NCBI RefSeq assembly: GCF_900106645.1
Contig: NZ_FNMV01000005.1
Location: 179,320-243,319, forward strand
From: Flavobacterium degerlachei
GTDB taxonomy: Bacteria; Bacteroidota; Bacteroidia; Flavobacteriales; Flavobacteriaceae
Direction: 5' to 3'
Length of the DNA stretch: 64,000 nucleotides
Positions 20,659 to 30,149 of this stretch are shown here, one piece after another. Each line of letters opens with the position of its first letter. Positions within the stretch are counted from its first letter, which is position 1. The notes under the pieces were generated by a model. That model was not told the origin of the DNA, made no database searches, and saw nothing but the letters and a program-made list of their open reading frames with translations. The translations under genes were made by a program, and so were the position numbers.

Positions 20659-22902
20659 ATGAAAAAAAGAATCAGGTCATTAGCTTATTTGTTTTTAATT
20701 GCGTTTTTATCCCATATTTCTATCTTCGCGCATACGACAATCGGTAGATTAAGGCTTGAATCAAATATTAAAGATAAGGATTGTTTGATGTTGCTTTCTA
20801 CAGATAAATCTGCTACTGAGAATAAAGATTTTGCTCCGCTAGCACCTACTGTCATTTCTCCAATCTATTTATGTCAAAATAGTGTCGCAACTGCATTAAC
20901 TGCTACGGCGTCAACTGGTGCCACTTTAATTTGGTATGGAATTGCTGCAACTGTGGGTACTGGAAGCCCAATAGCGCCTATTCCGTCAACAACTAATATT
21001 GGTCAAACGAAATACTATGTAAGTCAGTCTGACGGCACTGGCGAGAGTGCTAGAGCTGAAATCGTGGTTAATGTGGTTGCTGATAATGGAAGTGCTATTC
21101 TTAATTTGAGATGTGATCCCACTCAAATTGCTGCTGCAGATAAAAATAGTAGTGTTTTTTTTGATTGGTCAAATACTCCTGGTTTGCCTAATCAATATAC
21201 CTATAGTTATTCTGTTGAAGGTGGACCCGCAGTAACCGGTACAACTGGCCCTACTAATTTACAGGTTTTTAGTTTATTACCAGGTCAATCAGTTACCTTG
21301 ACGGTTTGGCATACGACATATCCTTGTGATCGTTCTGAATTTACTTGTGTTGTTCCTTGTGGGACTGCTACTGTAACGCCTAATTTTGCTGCTATAGCTG
21401 CAATTTGTGCTGGTTCAATTCCTCCAGTATTAGGTCCAATGTCTCCCAATAATATTTCTGGAACTTGGTCACCTGCAATAGTAAGTAATACAGCGACTGG
21501 AAATTATATTTTTACGCCAAATTCTGTTTTGTTTCCTTGTGCTACGACACAAACATTAACAGTTACTGTGATGCCGTTAGCAACTCCTGTTTTTGCGACT
21601 GTTCCATCAACTATATGTCAGAATGCAACAGCACCCATTTTACCAATAAGTTCTACGAATGCTACTCCTATAAGTGGTACTTGGAGTCCAGCCACGGTTA
21701 ATACTAGTACTTCAGGACCTGCAAATTATGTTTTTACTGCTAATCCTGGCCAATGTGTGGCAAGTCCAACTACAACATTTACTATAACTGTTAATCAAAA
21801 TGTAATACCAACTTTTACCGCTGTGCCTGCTATTTGTTCTGGAGCTACTTTGTCACCTTTGCCAACAACATCTACCAATGGTATTACGGGTAACTGGAGT
21901 CCTTCATTAAACAATACCGCCACTACAACTTATACTTTTAGCCCTACTGTAGGACAATGTGCAACGACGACAACGATGACTATTACGGTTAGACCAAATG
22001 GTACGCCAACATTTACAGCGGTTGCTGCAATTTGTACAGGTGCTCCTTTGTTGCCTTTACCTACGACTTCTAATAATGGATATACAGGTACTTGGTCACC
22101 AGCGTTAGATAATACGAACACAACAACTTATACTTTTACACCTGATTCAGGTCAATGTGCAGCAACATCTGTATTAACAATTACAGTTAATCAATTAAGG
22201 ACACCGATTTTTTCGAGTATTCCCACAACCGTTTGTGAGAATTCAGTAGCTCCAACCTTACCTTTAAGTTCCTCAAATACGTCGGCGATTACTGGAACTT
22301 GGAGTCCCGCAATTGTAAACACTGCTGTTGTAGGTACAGCTGATTATATTTTTACTCCGGACAACGGACAATGTAGTGATGAATTAACAGTGTCCATTAG
22401 GGTTGATCCATCCAATACTTTAGTTGATTTTTCTTGGACGGTTACCGAAGCTTTTTCCGAAAATCAAGTGATTACTGTTGCGGCAACGGGAGCTGGAGAT
22501 TATTTATATCAACTAGATGATGGCCCTTTTCAGCAGAGTCCTATTTTTGAGTATTTGTCTCCGGGCTATCATTCAGTTACTGTGCAAGATATAACAGGCT
22601 GTAGTGCTTCGATAACCAAAAATGATGTTCTAGTAATAGGTTACCCTAAATTTTTTACCCCAAATAATGATGGATATAATGATTATTGGAATGTCTCTAC
22701 TTTAGTTGATAAATTAGGTTCCAAGATTCAAATATTTGATCGTTACGGTAAGCTTTTAAAAGAGATTGACCCAAACAGTAATGGTTGGAACGGAACTTAT
22801 AATGGACGACCTCTACCCGCAACTGATTATTGGTTTGTGGTTGACTATCCTGAAGATGGTATAATTAAAAAGTTTAGATCGCACTTTTCATTAAAAAGAT
22901 AA
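20659..22902 (+). CDS. T9SS type B cargo protein with Ig-like repeats (gliding-motility C-terminal domain)
   Basis: The protein has 747 residues. A signal peptide (about 1-25) is followed by an Ig-like domain (about 60-150) containing 'YYVSQSDGTGES', a second non-repeat domain, and then five repeats of about 66-75 residues from about 236 to 583. Each repeat has a Cys-containing 'ICxGxxxxxLP' start, 'GTWSPA' and 'YxFTPxxGQC'. From about residue 662 comes 'PKFFTPNNDGYNDYWNV' and 'IQIFDRYGKLL', the gliding-motility-associated C-terminal (type B) sorting domain. The protein is therefore expected to cross the outer membrane through the type IX system and stay at the surface or be released. An adhesin-like role is inferred. 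No catalytic domain was seen. Confidence 0.9.
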   Translation: MKKRIRSLAYLFLIAFLSHISIFAHTTIGRLRLESNIKDKDCLMLLSTDKSATENKDFAPLAPTVISPIYLCQNSVATALTATASTGATLIWYGIAATVGTGSPIAPIPSTTNIGQTKYYVSQSDGTGESARAEIVVNVVADNGSAILNLRCDPTQIAAADKNSSVFFDWSNTPGLPNQYTYSYSVEGGPAVTGTTGPTNLQVFSLLPGQSVTLTVWHTTYPCDRSEFTCVVPCGTATVTPNFAAIAAICAGSIPPVLGPMSPNNISGTWSPAIVSNTATGNYIFTPNSVLFPCATTQTLTVTVMPLATPVFATVPSTICQNATAPILPISSTNATPISGTWSPATVNTSTSGPANYVFTANPGQCVASPTTTFTITVNQNVIPTFTAVPAICSGATLSPLPTTSTNGITGNWSPSLNNTATTTYTFSPTVGQCATTTTMTITVRPNGTPTFTAVAAICTGAPLLPLPTTSNNGYTGTWSPALDNTNTTTYTFTPDSGQCAATSVLTITVNQLRTPIFSSIPTTVCENSVAPTLPLSSSNTSAITGTWSPAIVNTAVVGTADYIFTPDNGQCSDELTVSIRVDPSNTLVDFSWTVTEAFSENQVITVAATGAGDYLYQLDDGPFQQSPIFEYLSPGYHSVTVQDITGCSASITKNDVLVIGYPKFFTPNNDGYNDYWNVSTLVDKLGSKIQIFDRYGKLLKEIDPNSNGWNGTYNGRPLPATDYWFVVDYPEDGIIKKFRSHFSLKR

Positions 22903-22904
22903 CA

Positions 22905-22938
22905 CAAAAAAAGCTCCCGTCATTACGGGAGCTTTTTT
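22905..22938. terminator. bidirectional intrinsic terminator
   Basis: A-tract, stem AAGCTCCCGT/ACGGGAGCTT with a 4-nt loop, and T-tract, between the convergent T9SS cargo gene and lgt. Confidence 0.92.
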
Positions 22939-22961
22939 GTGTGTAATAAAATCTAAAATAC

Positions 22962-23915
22962 TTATATTTTAACTGGTTTTTCGGCTGTAAAAACAAAATA
23001 AAGACCAATTAATATGAAAGGGATACTAAGCCATTGTCCTGTGGAAAGTAGACCGAGTGCGCTTTCAAAACCACCTTGGCTTTCTTTGACAAATTCTACA
23101 ACGATACGCACAGAGAATAACATTACTAGAAAAAGTCCAAATAAGAATCCTGATTTTTGTCTTGCTTCTGTTTTCCAATACAAGAAAAATAATATGGTAA
23201 ACACAAAAACATAACAAAATGCCTCATACAATTGAGCGGGATGTTTTGCAGGGACCTGTGCTAATAAGTTAGCAAACTGTGGATTGGTAGCAATGGCATT
23301 GTAGGCCTCTTGTGGGTTAGGTATTTGGGTAGCGTTTACAGCGTCATTAGGACTAAAATGATCGCGAATGAATTTTATTCCGAAAGCTGAACTAGTCTCT
23401 TTTCCTACTATTTCGGAATTAAAAAAGTTACCTAATCTTACAAAGATAGCACCACTTGCTACAGCGATTACTACGCGATCCAAAATCCATAACAACGGTC
23501 TTTTTAATACTTTTTTACTGTAGTAGTACATGGCTATTATGATCGAAATTGCAGCGCCATGACTTGCTAATCCTTGAAATCCAGTAAACTCCCAACCTGA
23601 AATAAATCCAAATAAAGTACCGTTAATATTTTCTCTGATTGGTAAGAATATTTCTAATAAGTGATTGCGAAAGTATTCCCAGTCATAAAAAAGAACATGT
23701 CCCAAGCGGGCTCCAAGCAATGTAGCAAGGACGGTCCAGATAAATAGTGAATCTAACTTTTCGATAGATTCATTTTCGCGTTCATATATGTTTTTCATTA
23801 TATACCAACCCAATCCAAAAGAAACTACAAACATAAGGCTGTAGAATCTAATTATAAAAAAACCTAAATCAAATCCTTCTGAAGGGTTCCAAACTATATT
23901 TAAAGCGTGTGTCAT
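22962..23915 (-). CDS. lgt: prolipoprotein diacylglyceryl transferase
   Basis: Lgt moves a diacylglyceryl group from phosphatidylglycerol to the lipobox cysteine, the first step of lipoprotein maturation, in the inner membrane. It has 317 residues with about seven hydrophobic segments. The signature 'RLGNFFNSEIVG' (G-x-F-x-N-x-E-x-x-G) is present, as are 'GARLGHVLFYDW' and 'HPAQLYEAF'. It is the last gene of a minus-strand run folE-cysS-yidD-lgt and shares a terminator with the convergent T9SS cargo gene. The many lipoproteins in this window are its expected substrates. Confidence 0.95.
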   Translation of the reverse strand: MTHALNIVWNPSEGFDLGFFIIRFYSLMFVVSFGLGWYIMKNIYERENESIEKLDSLFIWTVLATLLGARLGHVLFYDWEYFRNHLLEIFLPIRENINGTLFGFISGWEFTGFQGLASHGAAISIIIAMYYYSKKVLKRPLLWILDRVVIAVASGAIFVRLGNFFNSEIVGKETSSAFGIKFIRDHFSPNDAVNATQIPNPQEAYNAIATNPQFANLLAQVPAKHPAQLYEAFCYVFVFTILFFLYWKTEARQKSGFLFGLFLVMLFSVRIVVEFVKESQGGFESALGLLSTGQWLSIPFILIGLYFVFTAEKPVKI

Positions 23916-24015
23916 TATTTTTTATTTGATGTAAAAATACATTTTTTGTTAAGAATTTCGGTATGAAATTTCTGTTAAAGAATAGTAACAGCATCTAACA
24001 CTATTGTGAATGTCA

Positions 24016-24261
24016 CTAATTATGGCTGCATTTCTTTTTAGGAACAGGATCGTAGCCTGTTTTTCCCCAAGGATTACAACTCACTATTCTTTTTAAACCT
24101 AAAAATCCGCCATAAAATAAACCGTGAACTTTTAGTGCTTCGACCATATAGGAAGAGCAAGTAGGTTCAAATCGGCAAGAGGCGGGTGTCAATGGCGATA
24201 TAATAAGCTGATAGATACGAACCAGTACTAAAAAAGGAAATATCAGTATTTTATTCAGCAT
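24016..24261 (-). CDS. yidD: membrane protein insertion efficiency factor YidD
   Basis: The 81-residue protein shows the family motifs '[15 protein letters not shown]' and '[12 protein letters not shown]', after a hydrophobic N-terminal stretch containing '[10 protein letters not shown]'. YidD is a small peripheral inner-membrane protein that assists YidC-dependent insertion. It lies 33 bp after cysS and 100 bp before lgt on the same strand, consistent with one transcript. The histidine- and cysteine-containing tail 'KKCSHN' is a minor variable end. Confidence 0.93.
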   Translation of the reverse strand: MLNKILIFPFLVLVRIYQLIISPLTPASCRFEPTCSSYMVEALKVHGLFYGGFLGLKRIVSCNPWGKTGYDPVPKKKCSHN

Positions 24262-24294
24262 TTAATCTTTTTTTTAATTTGTCCTAAAGAGTAG

Positions 24295-25773
24295 TTATAC
24301 ACTAAAAGTGGTTCCCTCTTTACCGTCTTTCAATTGTATTCCAAAAGAGATTAATTGGTCTCTGATTTGGTCAGAAAGAGCAAAATTCTTGTCGGCTCTC
24401 GCTTGATTTCGCATACTAATAAGCATATTTACCACACCTTCTAACTTATCATTCGAGCTATCTGAAGTCTTTTCGTCTTCCAGTCCTAATACATCAAACG
24501 CAAAAGCATTCATTGCTTGAGAGAAAATTTCCAAATCCTCAGAAGTCAAGTTTTCCTTTCCGTCATTTATTAAGTTGATATAACGAACACCTTCAAATAG
24601 TTGTGCTATTAAAATGGGTGTGTTGAAATCGTCGTTCATAGCATCATAGCAAGATTGTTTCCAAGCTGCGATATCAAGCGTGCTCTTTGAAGCTGTAGGT
24701 AGTTGTTTAAGAACTTCCAGTGCTTCCATCAATCGTTTGTATCCTTTTTCTGCTGCAACAATTGCATCATCTGAGAAGTCAAGAATACTTCTGTAATGTG
24801 CCTGAAGCATGAAAAATCGAGCTACAGAAGCTGAAAATGCTTTGCTTAATATTGAATTTTCACCTGTTAAGATTTCTCTAGGTAAAATGTTGTTCCCAGT
24901 AGATTTAGCCATTTTCTTGCCATTCAATGTCAGCATGTTGGCATGCATCCAGTAATTAACTGGTGTTTGCCCGGTACAAGCTTCATTTTGTGCAATTTCA
25001 CATTCGTGATGAGGAAATTTTAAATCCATTCCGCCACCATGAATATCAAAATGGTTGCCCAAATATTTTGTGCTCATTGCCGTACATTCTAAATGCCAAC
25101 CAGGGAAACCGTCGCTCCAAGGCGAAGGCCAACGCATAATATGCTGTGGCTCTGCCTTTTTCCACAGGGCAAAATCTTGCGGGTTTCTTTTGTCAGATTG
25201 ACCGTCAAGATCTCGAGTATTGGCAAGCATGTCTTCGATGTTTCGACCGCTTAATCTTCCGTAATGGTTTGTTTCATTAAATTTAACCACATCAAAATAG
25301 ATAGAGCCGTTGGCTTCGTACCCAATTCCGCTTGCAATTATTTTTTTTATAATCTCAATTTGCTCAATAATGTGTCCTGTGGCTGTAGGTTCAATACTTG
25401 GAGGCAAAAAATTAAAAGCTTTCAAAATTTCGTGAAAATCAACGGTGTACCTTTGTACAACTTCCATTGGTTCCAATTGTTCTAAACGTGCTTTTTTGGC
25501 AATTTTATCCTCACCATCCTCAGCATCATCCACAATATGTCCCACATCAGTAATATTCCTTACATAACGTACTTTATATTCTAAGTGCAGGAGATATCTG
25601 AAAATAATATCAAAAGACATGAAAGTCCTAACATTTCCAAGGTGTACATTGCTGTAAACTGTAGGTCCACAAACATACATACCAATATTCCCTTCATGAA
25701 TAGGTTTAAATGTTTCTTTTTCTCCTGAAAGAGAGTTGTATATTTTTAGAGTCTGAGTATTATATAGAGGCAT
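24295..25773 (-). CDS. cysS: cysteinyl-tRNA synthetase
   Basis: The enzyme charges tRNA-Cys and has 492 residues, near the normal length. The class I signatures are 'HLGN' (HIGH type) and 'KMAKSTGN' (KMSKS type). Zinc ligands are in 'YVCGPTVYS', 'HLECTAMS' and '[11 protein letters not shown]'. Its ATG lies only about 13 bp after a copy of the dispersed structured repeat (25787-25864), so that element would be in the cysS leader if the gene has no closer promoter. Confidence 0.96.
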   Translation of the reverse strand: MPLYNTQTLKIYNSLSGEKETFKPIHEGNIGMYVCGPTVYSNVHLGNVRTFMSFDIIFRYLLHLEYKVRYVRNITDVGHIVDDAEDGEDKIAKKARLEQLEPMEVVQRYTVDFHEILKAFNFLPPSIEPTATGHIIEQIEIIKKIIASGIGYEANGSIYFDVVKFNETNHYGRLSGRNIEDMLANTRDLDGQSDKRNPQDFALWKKAEPQHIMRWPSPWSDGFPGWHLECTAMSTKYLGNHFDIHGGGMDLKFPHHECEIAQNEACTGQTPVNYWMHANMLTLNGKKMAKSTGNNILPREILTGENSILSKAFSASVARFFMLQAHYRSILDFSDDAIVAAEKGYKRLMEALEVLKQLPTASKSTLDIAAWKQSCYDAMNDDFNTPILIAQLFEGVRYINLINDGKENLTSEDLEIFSQAMNAFAFDVLGLEDEKTSDSSNDKLEGVVNMLISMRNQARADKNFALSDQIRDQLISFGIQLKDGKEGTTFSV

Positions 25774-25786
25774 TTAATTTTTTTTT

Positions 25787-25864
25787 TAGGAGCTAGTTCC
25801 TGCTTTTCGCTGCAATCTTTTTGTTTAAAAAAAACAAAAAGGATTTTTACTTCAATCAGGGCTA
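25787..25864 (-). repeat. dispersed structured repeat, copy 3 (folE-cysS gap)
   Basis: Read on the minus strand it starts TAGCCCTGATTGAAG and ends AGCAGGAACTAGCTCCTA, like the copies at 51257 and 56453. The central hairpin here is AATCtTTTTGTTT / AAACAAAAAGGATT (25814-25845), different in sequence from the other copies but in the same place. It may be an RNA element in the cysS leader, or a mobile intergenic repeat. Confidence 0.75.
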
Positions 25865-25893
25865 TGGAGTTGTTTATTAGTAAAACAACCTTT

Positions 25894-26565
25894 CTAGAAT
25901 TTTGTTTCTAATTTGATGTAATCCAAAAATTCTCTACGAGCTTGAGGGTCTTTAAATTTTCCGCCAAATTCAGAGGTTACCGTACTGCTTTCTATATCGC
26001 TAATTCCTCTTGAATTTACGCAAAGGTGTTTTGCATCAATTACACAAGCCACATCTTCTGTACCTAATGCTTCTTGTAATTCTTGAACTATTTGCATTGT
26101 CAGTCTCTCTTGAACCTGAGGTCTTTTAGAATAGTATTCTACGATACGATTCATTTTTGAAAGACCAATTACTCTACCATTAGAGATATAAGCTACATGA
26201 GCTCTTCCTATAATAGGTAAAAGGTGGTGCTCGCAAGTAGAGTAAACGATGATGTTTTTTTCAACTAACATTTCGCCATACTTATAGTTATTGTCGAACG
26301 TTGAAGCTTTTGGCTTTCTAGCTGGGTTTAACCCTCCAAAAATTTCTTTTACAAACATTTTGGCGACACGATTTGGTGTGCCTTTCATGCTGTCATCTGT
26401 CAAGTCCATTCCTAATGTCAATAGGATGTTCTCAACATCTTTTTTTATTTTTTCAATTTTTTCGTCATCACTAATTGCAAAAGCATCGTCTCTTACAGGG
26501 TTTGTTGCACATGAACCAATATGATTTTCTCCTATTTCGTCATGAATTTCTTCATTGTGTTTCAT
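25894..26565 (-). CDS. folE: GTP cyclohydrolase I
   Basis: FolE converts GTP to 7,8-dihydroneopterin triphosphate, the first step of folate and pterin synthesis. It has 223 residues. Zinc-binding and active-site residues are visible in 'CEHHLLPIIGRAHVAYI', with 'VIGLSKMNRIVE', 'RPQVQERLT' and 'CVIDAKHLCVNSRG' following. It is 120 bp upstream of cysS on the same strand, with a dispersed repeat in the gap. Confidence 0.96.
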   Translation of the reverse strand: MKHNEEIHDEIGENHIGSCATNPVRDDAFAISDDEKIEKIKKDVENILLTLGMDLTDDSMKGTPNRVAKMFVKEIFGGLNPARKPKASTFDNNYKYGEMLVEKNIIVYSTCEHHLLPIIGRAHVAYISNGRVIGLSKMNRIVEYYSKRPQVQERLTMQIVQELQEALGTEDVACVIDAKHLCVNSRGISDIESSTVTSEFGGKFKDPQARREFLDYIKLETKF

Positions 26566-26707
26566 TAAAAGCTACTATTATATAAGTGTATATTTTTAGG
26601 CTGTAAAGATAATTAATAAAAACTAAAGATTTTCTATACCTTTTAATAATTAATCAAGGTCATTTTTGGCGTGACCATCAATATAAAACGTGTACGACCA
26701 AATAAAA

Positions 26708-26742
26708 AAAAGGCAATAACAAATAGTGTTATTACCTTTTCT
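26708..26742 (-). terminator. intrinsic terminator after the aminotransferase gene
   Basis: Stem AAAAGGcAATAACA / TGTTATTaCCTTTT with A- and T-tracts. On the minus strand it lies downstream of the aminotransferase stop (26829) and upstream of folE. Confidence 0.8.
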
Positions 26743-26828
26743 ATTATTGTCATTTAACCTTATAACTGTAAGTCGACTTGTGTTAATACGAGTGCCACTG
26801 ACTGTTTGTTATATTTTGACTGGTTAAA

Positions 26829-28022
26829 TTATTTAGCGTTATAAGTTGTAATCGCTGCTTTAAGAATGTATACTGCCTGAACTAAATCTTCTTTCTTTAA
26901 GACATACGCTATTCTAACTTGATTCATTCCTACTCCTGGAGTAGAATAAAATCCAGCTGCAGGAGCTACCATTACTGTTTCTCCATCAAGATCATAGCTT
27001 TCTAATAACCAACGTGCAAAATCATCTGCATTTTCAATAGGTAGTTCTGCGATGCAGTAAAATGCCCCTTTTGGAGTAGCAACTTTTACACCTTCGATCT
27101 TATTTAATTCAGTTATCAAGGTGTCTCTACGCTCTCTGTATTCAGAGATTACGTCATCAAAATAACTTTGAGGCGTGTCAAGCGCTGCTTCACTTGCTAC
27201 TTGTGCAAATGTAGGAGGACTTAATCGGGCTTGAGCAAATTTCATTGCTGTAGCCATTAGCTCTTTGTTTTTTGAAACAATACATCCAATTCTAGCACCA
27301 CACATACTGTATCTTTTAGATACAGAGTCAATCATGATTGCATTTTCTTCTAATCCAGGGATATTCATTACTGAATAATGAACGTCTCCATCATAGGTGA
27401 ACTCTCTGTAAACCTCATCAGCAATTAAGAACAAATCATGTTTCTTTACTAATTCAGCAAGTTGCATGATTTCCTCTTTTGAATACAAATAACCTGTTGG
27501 GTTTCCTGGATTACAAATAAGTATTGCTTTCGTTTTTGGAGTAATTAATTTCTCGAAATCTGCTATTGGAGGCAATGCAAATCCAGTATCTATAGAGGAG
27601 ATAACAGGAACAACTGTAACTCCAGATGCAGTAGAGAAGCCATTGTAATTAGCATAAAATGGTTCAGGAATGATAATTTCATCTTCATGATCCATTGTAC
27701 TTCCCATGGCAAAAAGCAATGCTTCAGATCCACCGGTGCTAATGATTATGTCTTCAACCTCAATAGGTAATCCTTGATTTTTATAAAATTGGGATAATTT
27801 TGTTCTGTAACTCTCGAAACCGGCTGAATGGCTGTATTCCAATACTTCAATATCGAAATTTTTTACTGCATTCATTGCGACTTCAGGTGTTTTTATATCC
27901 GGTTGACCAATGTTTAGATGGTACACTTTATTGCCTTTTTTCTTGGCTATTTCAGAGTAGGGAACTAATTTACGTATTGGAGATTCAGGCATCTTTTGAC
28001 CTTTGTTCGATATTTTTGGCAT
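26829..28022 (-). CDS. class I/II PLP-dependent aminotransferase (aspartate aminotransferase-like)
   Basis: The ATG at 28022 is preferred to a TTG at 28046, giving 397 residues. The fold-type I pattern is clear: 'HLNIGQPDIKTP' near the N-terminus, 'NPGNPTGYLYSKEE', 'LIADEVYREF', the PLP-lysine segment 'SVSKRYSMCGARIG' at about residue 230, and C-terminal 'VRIAYV' with the substrate-binding arginine. The closest functional group is aspartate or alanine aminotransferases, but the exact amino-acid pair cannot be read from the sequence. It is monocistronic, with a terminator at 26708. Confidence 0.9.
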   Translation of the reverse strand: MPKISNKGQKMPESPIRKLVPYSEIAKKKGNKVYHLNIGQPDIKTPEVAMNAVKNFDIEVLEYSHSAGFESYRTKLSQFYKNQGLPIEVEDIIISTGGSEALLFAMGSTMDHEDEIIIPEPFYANYNGFSTASGVTVVPVISSIDTGFALPPIADFEKLITPKTKAILICNPGNPTGYLYSKEEIMQLAELVKKHDLFLIADEVYREFTYDGDVHYSVMNIPGLEENAIMIDSVSKRYSMCGARIGCIVSKNKELMATAMKFAQARLSPPTFAQVASEAALDTPQSYFDDVISEYRERRDTLITELNKIEGVKVATPKGAFYCIAELPIENADDFARWLLESYDLDGETVMVAPAAGFYSTPGVGMNQVRIAYVLKKEDLVQAVYILKAAITTYNAK

Positions 28023-28150
28023 GATAGTTTTATTGTTGAATTGCAAATTTGCGATTTTTTTTTCGAATTTAATACCGCTTAGGTCCCTATTTATTGTTAA
28101 ATGTGCAATGTTCTTTGATATTTTTAGTAAATTTATGCAAATGATTTCCT

Positions 28151-29479
28151 ATGAGTAAAGTCGCTTTTTTCCTTTTTCTACTCATTTATAGCTTTCCCAC
28201 TTTTGCACAGGACGGGTTTCAATTTAAAAATGGGGCTAACAAAGTGAGTATTCCATTTCAGCTTATTAATAATTTGGTGTTCATCCCCTTAAATGTTAAT
28301 GGAGTTGAGCTGACATTTCTATTGGATTCCGGTGTCGAAGAGACTGTGTTGTTCAGTCTGGAAGATAAAAAGGAAGTCAGTCTTAAAAATATTGAAAAAG
28401 TACGTTTAATGGGTTTGGGAAGTGAGGAAGCTATTGAAGGACTCAAATCTGAAGGTAACATACTAGATGTAAAAGGAATGAGGTCAATTAAGCATCTGTT
28501 ATATATTATTTTAGACCAAGATTTTAATATGTCATCTCATGTAGGGATTCCTGTAAACGGAATTATTGGCTATCCTTTTTTTAAAGATAATTTGGTTGAA
28601 ATTAATTACGATAAAAAAAAGGTGTTTTTTTATAAAGACACTAAGAAAAACAGAAAAAGGATAGAAAGAAAATATAATAAAGTTGCCATTTCTATCGAAA
28701 GAGCAAAACCTTATTTAACGAGCATGGTTGTTATAGACTCTGTAAAAGTTGCTGCTAAGTTATTAGTTGACGTAGGAAATAGTGATGCGATATGGCTTTT
28801 TGAGAATACCTCTAAGCATATATATGTACCCGAAAAGAATTTTGAGGATTATCTAGGTAAAGGATTTAGTGGTGATGTGATGGGAAACAGGGCACGAATT
28901 AATGAATTTGGAATTTCTGAGTTTAAGTTTTCTAATCCTATTGCTGCCTTTCCGGATTCCAGTTCATTGAGGCATGTCAAAATGGTTTCGGATAGAGTAG
29001 GATCTGTAGGGGGTGATATTTTAAAGCGATTTTCTGTTGTTTTCGACTATAGAAATGAGAATATGTTTTTAAGGAAAAATAAAAATTTTGATGATCCTTT
29101 TCATTATAATAGAAGTGGAATCGAAATTAGTCATATAGGGGAGGAGTGGGTACAGGAAACAGTACATCTTCAAGCTATTCCTGTTGTAGTTGATCATATG
29201 ATGACAAGAAAGGATAAAACAGTTTCCAACCTTAAGTATAAATTTCAGTTAAAACCCATCTATGAAATAGCGCATCTTAGGAAAAATTCACCAGCAAAAA
29301 ATAGTGGTTTGCAAAAAGGAGATATAATTAAAACAGTTAATGGTATGCAAGCCTATAAATATACATTGCAAAAATTAAATTCTCTTTTACGCTCAGAGTA
29401 TGAAAAATGGATTACTATCGAGGTGGAAAGAAAAAGCCAAATTCTTAAATTTAAATTTCAACTGAAAGACATATTATGA
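28151..29479 (+). CDS. retropepsin-like aspartyl protease with C-terminal PDZ domain
   Basis: This 442-residue protein has a signal peptide ending FAQ at residue 20. The N-terminal half has two pepsin/retropepsin-like units: 'LTFLLDSGVEETVLF' with Asp59-Ser-Gly, and 'KLLVDVGNSDAIWLF' at about residue 206, where the usual Asp-Thr/Ser-Gly is Asp-Val-Gly. 'GIIGYPFFKDN' and 'GGDILKRFSVVFDY' match the hydrophobic-Gly pairs of the family. The C-terminus (about 370-440) is a PDZ domain with 'SPAKNSGLQKGDIIKTVNG'. It is likely a periplasmic or envelope protein. Whether it cleaves peptides is unproven. Confidence 0.8.
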   Translation: MSKVAFFLFLLIYSFPTFAQDGFQFKNGANKVSIPFQLINNLVFIPLNVNGVELTFLLDSGVEETVLFSLEDKKEVSLKNIEKVRLMGLGSEEAIEGLKSEGNILDVKGMRSIKHLLYIILDQDFNMSSHVGIPVNGIIGYPFFKDNLVEINYDKKKVFFYKDTKKNRKRIERKYNKVAISIERAKPYLTSMVVIDSVKVAAKLLVDVGNSDAIWLFENTSKHIYVPEKNFEDYLGKGFSGDVMGNRARINEFGISEFKFSNPIAAFPDSSSLRHVKMVSDRVGSVGGDILKRFSVVFDYRNENMFLRKNKNFDDPFHYNRSGIEISHIGEEWVQETVHLQAIPVVVDHMMTRKDKTVSNLKYKFQLKPIYEIAHLRKNSPAKNSGLQKGDIIKTVNGMQAYKYTLQKLNSLLRSEYEKWITIEVERKSQILKFKFQLKDIL

Positions 29480-29480
29480 T

Positions 29481-29520
29481 AAAAAAAAACGCTCCTTGAA
29501 ATAATTATCAAGGAGCGTCT
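29481..29520. terminator. bidirectional intrinsic terminator
   Basis: Stem ACGCTCCTTG/CAAGGAGCGT with a loop of about 9 nt, an A-tract before it and a T-rich stretch after, between the convergent protease/PDZ and DUF1573 genes. Confidence 0.88.
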
Positions 29521-29541
29521 TATATTTTACATTTTTTTAAT

Positions 29542-29931
29542 CTAATTAGCAATTACCTCACCTTTAATTTTCAAAGGGACTCTACCATAATCATAATTAA
29601 CTGCATTTGATTCTACAGTAATTGTTTTTCTAATAGGACCTGGAACTAAATTATACTTAACTTCAATCTTAGCTGTTTTACCAGGTAGAACGGAATCTTT
29701 AGGTTTAGAGATAATTGTGACGTTGCTAGTAGACTGAATCGAGAATATAACTAAGGGAGCGTCACCAGTATTTGTGAATTCAAATACACGAATGCCATTA
29801 TCTTTTCCTTTTGTTATGGTCCCGAAATCAATGGTGTTGTTTTCAGCCTTGAAATCTATTTTTGCTCCGTTTTGGGCAAATCCAATACTGCTAAACAATA
29901 CGACCACTATTAATGTTACGATTTTTTTCAT
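29542..29931 (-). CDS. DUF1573 exported protein
   Basis: The 129-residue protein has a signal peptide (MKKIVTLIVVVLFSSIGFAQ) and one Ig-like/ASH-type beta domain. DUF1573 hallmarks are 'DFGTITKGKDNG', 'FEFTNTGDAPLVI' and 'LPGKTAKIEVKYN'. These small proteins are common and often multi-copy in Bacteroidota, and their function is unknown. It is divergent from valS. Confidence 0.87.
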   Translation of the reverse strand: MKKIVTLIVVVLFSSIGFAQNGAKIDFKAENNTIDFGTITKGKDNGIRVFEFTNTGDAPLVIFSIQSTSNVTIISKPKDSVLPGKTAKIEVKYNLVPGPIRKTITVESNAVNYDYGRVPLKIKGEVIAN

Positions 29932-30149
29932 CAGAATTTTTTTATGTTTATAAAAGTAAAGTTACTTTCTTTTAATTAAGGCACAAATTTTTATTTCGCT
30001 TTTTATAGTGTACTTAATTATTTACTTTTGTTCCCAGTATGAATTACAAAAATCAGACCAAAGTTTAAAATGGTTATTTGTGGTTTGACTATTCATATAA
30101 CTGACACAACAAACAATCGAATTTAAAGATTAATTGAATCCACTATAAC

